Positions 58,469 to 64,000 of a stretch of DNA of 64,000 nt are shown piece after piece. Made by a program: the position numbers and the translations under genes. How positions within the stretch are numbered: the first letter of the stretch is position 1; the number at the start of each line of letters is the position of its first letter. The DNA comes from Coralliovum pocilloporae. Its GTDB lineage: Bacteria; Pseudomonadota; Alphaproteobacteria; Rhizobiales; Cohaesibacteraceae. The stretch lies in the NCBI RefSeq assembly GCF_030845175.1, contig NZ_CP132542.1, positions 1,534,607 through 1,598,606 of the forward strand. The letters are read 5' to 3'. The notes under the pieces are model-generated. The model was not told where the DNA came from. It made no database searches and was given only the letters and a program-made list of their open reading frames with translations.

Positions 58469-60751
58469 ATGTCTCGAAAGAATGACGCCTCTGACGGCCA
58501 GGTTTCGGTTACGGATCAGGAAGCGCTGCGATTTCATCAGCAGGGACAGCCTGGAAAGATTGAAATCAACCCGACAAAGCCCATGGCCACCCAGCGCGAT
58601 CTGTCGCTGGCCTATTCTCCGGGCGTGGCGGCACCGGTGCTGGCGATTGCTGAAGACCCGAGCCGTGCCTTTGACTATACATCGCGTGGCAACATGGTTG
58701 CCGTCATTTCAAACGGCTCAGCCATTCTTGGTCTTGGCAATCTCGGTGCGCTGGCATCAAAGCCGGTGATGGAGGGAAAAGCTGTTCTCTTCAAGCGGTT
58801 TGCCGATGTGGATGCCATTGATCTTGAGGTTGATACTCAGGATGTGGATGAATTCATCAATGCGGTGCGCTATCTCGGCGTCACATTTGGCGGCATCAAT
58901 CTTGAGGATATCAAGGGGCCGGACTGTTTCATCATTGAGCAGAGACTGCGGGAGCTGATGGATATCCCGGTCTTCCATGATGATCAGCATGGAACGGCCA
59001 TCATTGTGGCGGCCGGTCTCATCAACGCGCTTCATCTGACCGGCCGGAATATCAAGACAACGAAGATCGTCTGTAACGGTGCTGGTGCGGCTGGTATTGC
59101 CTGTATCGAACTGGTCAAGGCCATGGGTGTGCCCCATAACAATGTCATCCTCTGCGACACCAAGGGGCCGATTTATGCGGGTCGCGATTTCGGCATGAAC
59201 CAGTGGAAAGCCGCTCACGCAGTTGAAACGGATGCACGCAGCCTGGAAGAGGCCATGGATGGGGCCGATGTTTTCTTCGGAGTGTCGGTCAAGGGTGCTC
59301 TGACGCAGGATATGGTCGCCTCCATGGCGGATAACCCGATCATCTTTGCCATGGCCAATCCGGACCCGGAAATCACCCCGGAGGAAGTTGCGGACGTTCG
59401 GGATGATGCCATCATGGCGACAGGGCGCTCGGATTATCCGAACCAGATCAACAATGTGCTTGGGTTTCCCTATATTTTCCGCGGAGCACTGGATGTCCAG
59501 GCGTCCGCCATCAACGACCAGATGAAGATTGCGGCAGCCCATGCCCTGGCCAATCTTGCCCGGGAAGATGTTCCCGATGAGGTGGCCAGTGCCTATCGCG
59601 GCAACAGGCCGAAATTCGGCCCGAACTACATCATTCCCGTGCCGTTTGATCCACGTCTCATCAGTGCGGTTCCGCCCGCTGTTGCTCAGGCAGCGATGGA
59701 ATCAGGCGTTGCCAAGCGTCCGTTGATGGACCTGGAGCTTTACTCCCATCAGCTTTCTGCCCGCCGGGATCCGGTCGCAGGAACCCTGCATAGAATCTCC
59801 ACCCGGGTCCGGCGCAATCCGAAGCGGGTTGTCTTCGCTGAGGGAGAAGAAGAGCAGGTCATCCGCGCTGCAGCGTCCTTCGTCAATCAGGGGCTTGGAA
59901 CCGCAATCCTTGTCGGGCGGGATCACGAAATCCGGGCGACGGCGGACCGTGCCGGTATCGAGCTGAACGAGAATATCGTGCTGATGAATTCGCAGAGCTC
60001 ATCCAGAACCGAGGATTATGCGGAATATCTTTACAGGCGCCTGCAGCGTAAGGGTCATCTGTTCCGGGACTGCCAGCGCCTTGCAAAGCATGATCGCAAT
60101 TATTTTGCCGGCAGTATGGTGGCTTTGGGAGATGCTGACGCGGTTGTCAGCGGCGTGACGCGGAACTACTCCGTCGTGCTGGAAGACATGAAAACCGTGA
60201 TTGATCCCAAGCCCGGCCAGCGTGTCATTGGTGTTTCACTGGCTTTGTGCCGGGGGCGAACGGTTCTGATCGCCGATACTGCCGTGCATGATATGCCGAC
60301 AGCGGAAGAGCTCGCGGATATTGCTGAAGAGGCGGCTGCCGTGGCCCGTCGTCTTGGGCATGAACCGCGTGTTGCCCTGTTGGCCTATTCCACCTTTGGT
60401 CATCCACCGGGAGAGCGGTCCAACAAGCTCCGGGAAGCGGTGGAAATTCTGGATTCGCGTCGGGTTGACTTTGAGTATGACGGCGAGATGGCGGCTGATG
60501 TGGCTCTGAACAAGGAGTTGATGGCAGCCTATCCGTTCTGTCGCCTCTCAGGTCCGGCCAATGTTCTGGTCATGCCAGCCTTCCACTCTGCGTCAATTGC
60601 CACCAAAATGCTGCAGGAGCTGGGTGGCTCAACGGTTATTGGTCCGCTGCTGGTGGGCTTTGAGAAGTCTGTCCAGATTGTCACGCTCGGTGCAAAGGAT
60701 TCCGATATCGTCAATATGGCCGCGCTGGCTGCCTACAATGTAGGTGGATAG
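58469..60751 (+). CDS. maeB: NADP-dependent malic enzyme with C-terminal phosphotransacetylase-like domain
   Basis: A 760-aa enzyme converting malate to pyruvate, CO2 and NADPH. Residues about 1-430 are the malic-enzyme part ([33 protein letters not shown], the Rossmann motif [14 protein letters not shown]). Residues about 435-755 resemble phosphate acetyltransferase ([16 protein letters not shown] and the later [10 protein letters not shown]). In MaeB-type enzymes this C-terminal domain is usually regulatory, binding acetyl-CoA. The ATG at 58469 follows AGAAAGAAAG; a TTG at 58448 is less likely. Confidence 0.96.
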   Translation: MSRKNDASDGQVSVTDQEALRFHQQGQPGKIEINPTKPMATQRDLSLAYSPGVAAPVLAIAEDPSRAFDYTSRGNMVAVISNGSAILGLGNLGALASKPVMEGKAVLFKRFADVDAIDLEVDTQDVDEFINAVRYLGVTFGGINLEDIKGPDCFIIEQRLRELMDIPVFHDDQHGTAIIVAAGLINALHLTGRNIKTTKIVCNGAGAAGIACIELVKAMGVPHNNVILCDTKGPIYAGRDFGMNQWKAAHAVETDARSLEEAMDGADVFFGVSVKGALTQDMVASMADNPIIFAMANPDPEITPEEVADVRDDAIMATGRSDYPNQINNVLGFPYIFRGALDVQASAINDQMKIAAAHALANLAREDVPDEVASAYRGNRPKFGPNYIIPVPFDPRLISAVPPAVAQAAMESGVAKRPLMDLELYSHQLSARRDPVAGTLHRISTRVRRNPKRVVFAEGEEEQVIRAAASFVNQGLGTAILVGRDHEIRATADRAGIELNENIVLMNSQSSSRTEDYAEYLYRRLQRKGHLFRDCQRLAKHDRNYFAGSMVALGDADAVVSGVTRNYSVVLEDMKTVIDPKPGQRVIGVSLALCRGRTVLIADTAVHDMPTAEELADIAEEAAAVARRLGHEPRVALLAYSTFGHPPGERSNKLREAVEILDSRRVDFEYDGEMAADVALNKELMAAYPFCRLSGPANVLVMPAFHSASIATKMLQELGGSTVIGPLLVGFEKSVQIVTLGAKDSDIVNMAALAAYNVGG

Positions 60752-60769
60752 AGCCCTGACTCTAACGAC

Positions 60770-60798
60770 AGCCCGGGCCATTTGCTCTGGTCCGGGCT
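60770..60798 (+). terminator. hairpin after maeB
   Basis: AGCCCGGGCCA (60770-60780), 7-nt loop, TGGTCCGGGCT (60788-60798), 11 bp with one G-U pair. A clear T-tract is missing, so efficiency is uncertain. It lies between convergent maeB and the acyltransferase gene. Confidence 0.7.
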
Positions 60799-60829
60799 GC
60801 TTCCAAAACAGGTCTTCAGATAACCAGGA

Positions 60830-61762
60830 TCAGTTCGCGCGACGCCGGGTCTGACCGCTGTAATAATTGACGTAGCGGTCATCAATCTGGCTGATCGGGA
60901 TAACGATAAACACATCGGTGGTCCCGAACTGGTAATCAATTACGGCACCATCTCCCACATAGGCACCGAGGCGCATGTAACCCTTGATCAGCGGCGGCAA
61001 CTGTCTGAGCACGGCTTTCTGATCAACCGCTTCCAGCGGCATGCGGTTCATGTGAACATAACGGCTCTGCACGGCGCGGGCAGACCAGGTGTCCGGCGCT
61101 GATGCGCTGTGGTGAATGAAACTCAGCTGTTCCGCCAGTTCCTGAGGGTCCGTGCCTTCAATACTGGCACAGCCAAACAGAACATCAATATTGTGCATGC
61201 AGATATAGGACCAAATGCCCTGCCAGAGTAGCTCGACCGTTCTCTTGCTGCGATAAGATTTCAGAACGCAGGATCGGCCAAGCTCAAGAAAGGTCTTGTC
61301 CGGGTTCTGTTCTATCAGACCGCTGATGTCATATTCATCTGTTGTATAAAAACCGTGGTTGAGCTCAGCAACATCCTGCCGCAACAAGCGGTAAGTGCCG
61401 ACAATCTGCGGTTTCTTGCGGCGGAAACGACCTGAAACCGGCTCATGATCAATAACCAGCAGATGATCACAGATAGCATCGAACTTGTCGGCATCACGCC
61501 GGGTTGCCCGGGTCATCTTGTTCGGTTTGGCCGACATCTCTTCATAGAAAACCCGATAGCGCAGGCGCTGAGCCTTGCGGATCTCTCTTGGTGTGCGGGC
61601 AAGCCGGACTTCCAGAGATCCGATTCGTCCCAGCGTATCACCCTGGCTTGCAATCTCTCCCCGGCGCGGCAAGGGGATGACGTTACTGGCGAGTGGGGTG
61701 AACCGCTTGACCAGACGCGTGGTTGACAATCTCTGAGGGCGCATCATTGGTTTCCTGAACAT
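60830..61762 (-). CDS. olsB: GNAT-type acyltransferase, OlsB-like
   Basis: A 310-aa protein that resembles rhizobial OlsB, which N-acylates ornithine with 3-hydroxyacyl-ACP in ornithine-lipid synthesis. Key stretches: LGRIGSLEVRLARTPREIRKAQRLRYRVFYEEM, DAICDHLLVIDH, FLELGRSCVLKSYRSKRT and DVLFGCASIEGTDP. Older annotations call this family hemolysin-like. The symbol is by resemblance. The partner olsA is not identified; one PlsC-family gene lies in the window at 46.2-47.0 kb, far away. The N-terminal 35 residues are basic and variable. Confidence 0.8.
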   Translation of the reverse strand: MFRKPMMRPQRLSTTRLVKRFTPLASNVIPLPRRGEIASQGDTLGRIGSLEVRLARTPREIRKAQRLRYRVFYEEMSAKPNKMTRATRRDADKFDAICDHLLVIDHEPVSGRFRRKKPQIVGTYRLLRQDVAELNHGFYTTDEYDISGLIEQNPDKTFLELGRSCVLKSYRSKRTVELLWQGIWSYICMHNIDVLFGCASIEGTDPQELAEQLSFIHHSASAPDTWSARAVQSRYVHMNRMPLEAVDQKAVLRQLPPLIKGYMRLGAYVGDGAVIDYQFGTTDVFIVIPISQIDDRYVNYYSGQTRRRAN

Positions 61763-61819
61763 TCCGGCAGTTTATCACATGCCGGGCCTTTCGCCATCTA
61801 AGTTTCTGTGTGCAGCGGC

Positions 61820-61837
61820 TGAACCGGGATCGGTTCA
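61820..61837. promoter_or_regulatory. 7-bp inverted repeat upstream of the olsB-like gene
   Basis: TGAACCG (61820-61826), GGAT, CGGTTCA (61831-61837), 58 bp upstream of the gene's start. It is a possible regulator-binding site; I do not recognise the motif. Confidence 0.35.
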
Positions 61838-61909
61838 ATCCATCAAAACACACGTCATCCATAAGACAGGCTCATGACAGAATGACGACGGAATTTACGG
61901 GTCTGAATC

Positions 61910-62015
61910 CTACAGCGTGCTTCTGAAAAGTTGATAGACTTTTCAGATAAAAGCTCGCGCAGAAACAAACTCGTAAAGCGCCGCTACCAATTCAAGTTAA
62001 AGGTCTGGTACTTTA
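61910..62015 (+). repeat. 106-bp dispersed double-hairpin element, copy 2
   Basis: The ungapped counterpart of 7419-7524. Hairpin 1: TCTGAAAAGT (61922-61931), loop TGATAG, ACTTTTCAGA (61938-61947), still 10 bp perfect because both arms changed together. Hairpin 2: TAAAGCGCC (61974-61982) with GGTACTTTA (62007-62015), retaining seven Watson-Crick pairs and one G-U pair, with one mismatch. Its last three bases are the stop codon of the minus-strand hybrid kinase. Confidence 0.85.
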
Positions 62016-64000
62016 ACGGGATGCGATATCGGCAAGAAGGCTCTGCAGGCGTTCAGGATCGATAGGCTTGGTGATAAAGCCGTCGAATTGCAGGTCATCA
62101 GGGTTTTGGCCGTCCTCGGCCAGAACATCTGCTGTGAGGGCGACTACAGGAACCGGGGCGCGACCCAGCTCCTGTTCATCTTCCCGGATCTGCCTGAGGG
62201 CGGATCTGCCATCCACTCGGGGCATGTGAAGATCCATCAGGATCAGGTCGTAGGTTCTTTCCCGGGCGGCCATGATACCTGCATCACCATCGGCAACCCG
62301 TGCGGGTCGATGGCCTGTTTTCTGCAACAGGGTTGTGACCAGAAGCGCGTTGACATCATTGTCTTCCACAACGAGCACTTTCAGCGCAGACACGGGCGCT
62401 GGCTTGTCTGCATCAGTATCAAGGATCGTTTCCGGCGCTTTATCGAGCGGGGTCGTGTGATCATCCGGATCAAGAAGCTGATCGAGCAGTCGCTTGAGTG
62501 TTGCCGATCTGATCGGGCGAACCAGAAAAGCGTCCAGTCCCTGGGCCTGCCAGTCATTCAGCCTGTTGCGACCGTCATGGGTGAGAATGACTGCACGGGG
62601 GATATCCGGCAGTGATATTTCTCTGAACCGGGTCGATACAGTTTCGGGGTTCTGCTCACCAGTATCCGCGTAAAGCAGAAGATCCGGTTTGAACTTATCA
62701 TCAAACCTGATGTCTTTCAGGTCGGACGCGATGGTAACGTGATGGCCGAGTGCCTCAAGATCGGTTTTCAGAGCTGGTGCTTCCAGCGGGCTGTCCCAGA
62801 TAATCAGGCAATGACCCGGATCTGAGGACGATTCAGTTACAGAGGCGGGGTCTGCCTTGACAGACAACACAAAATGGAAGCGACTGCCGGATGTGCCTGT
62901 CTCAACATCAATATGGCTGCCCATCAGGTGGACGATGCGCTGGGAAATTGAAAGCCCAAGGCCGCTGCCGCCATGCAGGCGCGTGGGGCCTTCGTCTGCC
63001 TGGGTGAACTCATCAAAGACGGCTTCTACCGGCTCAACCGCGATGCCGGGCCCTGTGTCCTCAACGGAAAAGGTCAGGTGATAATGTCCGTCTTCCTTAT
63101 CCGGTTCAGAGGATATGGACACCCGGACGCCACCGGTCTCTGTGAATTTGACCGCATTGCCGATCAGGTTGAGAAGAACCTGCCGCAAGCGGCTACCGTC
63201 AAGCATGATGTTTGAAGGCAGGGCCGGGTCAAGCTGTATGGCCAGATCAAGGGATTTTGCATAGGCCTTGGGAGCGAACAGTTCGGCCAGCTTTTCAACC
63301 AGATCCCGAATATCCGTGGGCTCTGAACTCAGATCCAGCCGCCCGGCCTCAATGCGTGAGATGTCGAGCAGGTCGTTGATCAGTTCAAGAAGAGCCAGGC
63401 CGGAAGACTGGGCAATATCCGCGTAATTCCGCTGCTCCGGAGAAAGCTCGGTATCCATCAGCAGGCCGGTCATGCCCAGAATGCCGTTAAGTGGCGTACG
63501 GATTTCATGACTGACCGTGGCCAGAAAACGGGACTTGGCGCTGTTGGCATCCTCAGCCGCGATCTTCGCGTCTGTCAGGGCCGTCTCATGCGCCTTGCGG
63601 TTGGAAATGTCCTGCGCCAGGGTCAGTGTCGAGGTGACACGGTTTGCCTCATCCCGGATGGTGATATCACGCCAGGAGAACCAGCAGGGACCTGACACCG
63701 TCTGCAATTGCAGGTCAATATCGCCTTCACCATTGACCGAAATGGTATTGTAGCTTTCTGTCAGATGATCCAGATCGAGTGTGTTGCCGATCCTGATATG
63801 CGGATTGCCCGCAAGAAGGCGGCTGGCCGATGGGTTCATATAGGTGATGCGATCATTGGAATCCCGCTCCAGAACCACATCTCCGGACTGGTCGATCAGG
63901 GCGCGGTAGTGTTGAAGGGTGTCCCGCAGTTCCCAGATTTCATCCTGGAGCTGCTCGCTTTGATCCGCTGAAGCCCTGACAGCAAGGGCTGAACCGTTTG
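62013..64000 (-). CDS. hybrid sensor histidine kinase/response regulator, 5' end outside window
   Basis: The reading frame stays open to the right edge (it reads N-G-S-A-L-A-V-R at the edge), so a GTG at 63878 is not the start. In order: a coiled-coil-like piece, a PAS domain (around GDVVLERDSNDRITYMNPSA), HisKA with the phospho-His in FLATVSHEIRTPLNGIL, HATPase_c with NLIGNAVKF, DTGPGIA and GGSGLGLSIS, a first receiver-like segment that is degenerate (no LxMD-type aspartate), and a complete receiver (KVLVVEDND, LILMDLHMP with the phospho-Asp, ALTAD and a conserved KP). Its stop codon is provided by a repeat element. The input signal and downstream target are unknown. Confidence 0.9.
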   Translation of the reverse strand, partial: NGSALAVRASADQSEQLQDEIWELRDTLQHYRALIDQSGDVVLERDSNDRITYMNPSASRLLAGNPHIRIGNTLDLDHLTESYNTISVNGEGDIDLQLQTVSGPCWFSWRDITIRDEANRVTSTLTLAQDISNRKAHETALTDAKIAAEDANSAKSRFLATVSHEIRTPLNGILGMTGLLMDTELSPEQRNYADIAQSSGLALLELINDLLDISRIEAGRLDLSSEPTDIRDLVEKLAELFAPKAYAKSLDLAIQLDPALPSNIMLDGSRLRQVLLNLIGNAVKFTETGGVRVSISSEPDKEDGHYHLTFSVEDTGPGIAVEPVEAVFDEFTQADEGPTRLHGGSGLGLSISQRIVHLMGSHIDVETGTSGSRFHFVLSVKADPASVTESSSDPGHCLIIWDSPLEAPALKTDLEALGHHVTIASDLKDIRFDDKFKPDLLLYADTGEQNPETVSTRFREISLPDIPRAVILTHDGRNRLNDWQAQGLDAFLVRPIRSATLKRLLDQLLDPDDHTTPLDKAPETILDTDADKPAPVSALKVLVVEDNDVNALLVTTLLQKTGHRPARVADGDAGIMAARERTYDLILMDLHMPRVDGRSALRQIREDEQELGRAPVPVVALTADVLAEDGQNPDDLQFDGFITKPIDPERLQSLLADIASR

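Overview
The window is a gene-dense stretch of alphaproteobacterial chromosome with no phage, transposon, plasmid, CRISPR or defence genes that I can see. The following point to an organism in or near the Hyphomicrobiales (rhizobia-like alphaproteobacteria): an Irr-type Fur homologue beside fabA-fabB-fabI, an OlsB-like acyltransferase, a PraR-like HTH regulator between lnt and metK, the order glnD-murJ-trpS-usp-nfu-tsaB-rimI-fur-plsC-miaB-phoH-ybeY-corC-lnt-HTH-metK-trmB-rimP-nusA, and clustered GANTC (CcrM-type) sites before dnaA. The genus cannot be named from sequence reading alone.

Layout. 0.1-8.5 kb: single genes for metabolism, repair and envelope work (hydroxyisobutyrate-dehydrogenase family, Ada-like alkyltransferase, DUF2244, nth, a two-domain glycosyltransferase, EI24/CysZ-like membrane protein, adenosine kinase, cysK). 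8.7-12.8 kb: a minus-strand dut-coaBC-ubiB-ubiE cluster, divergent from mutM. 13-18 kb: mutM, enoyl-CoA hydratase, rpsT, a 0.66-kb non-coding regulatory region, a rhodanese gene and dnaA. 18-27.5 kb: a 2-hydroxyacid dehydrogenase, an SH3 protein, irr with a Fur/Mur-like operator, fabA-fabB-fabI, a YhiN-type flavoprotein, ilvD and terC. 27.7-37.5 kb: the classical rimP-nusA-ylxR-infB-rbfA-truB-rpsO-pnp transcription/translation operon. 37.6-58.3 kb: a long co-directional minus-strand block from mutS down to trmB, covering DNA repair, nitrogen signalling (glnD), lipid II flipping (murJ), translation and tRNA modification, Fe-S assembly, metal regulation, lipoprotein acylation and SAM synthesis. 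58.4-64 kb: maeB (malic enzyme fused to a phosphotransacetylase-like domain), an OlsB-like gene and a hybrid histidine kinase that runs off the right edge.

Most genes are ordinary housekeeping genes. The signals that gene calling does not explain are mainly non-coding: (1) two copies of an ungapped 106-bp double-hairpin element (7.4 kb and 61.9 kb, 82 of 106 bases identical) with a compensatory base change in the first stem, the second copy supplying the stop codon of the hybrid kinase; (2) seven GANTC sites within 283 bp together with DnaA-box-like sites upstream of dnaA; (3) a perfect 8-bp dyad containing the Shine-Dalgarno sequence of the Ada-like gene; (4) a perfect 11-bp inverted repeat with a 28-bp spacer just upstream of the PraR-like regulator; (5) a Fur/Mur-type palindrome before irr, with a Fur/Mur protein encoded in the same window. 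The most unusual protein is the 663-aa fusion of a GT8-type glycosyltransferase to a DUF115-like domain. I found no gene set that I would call a new multi-gene system.
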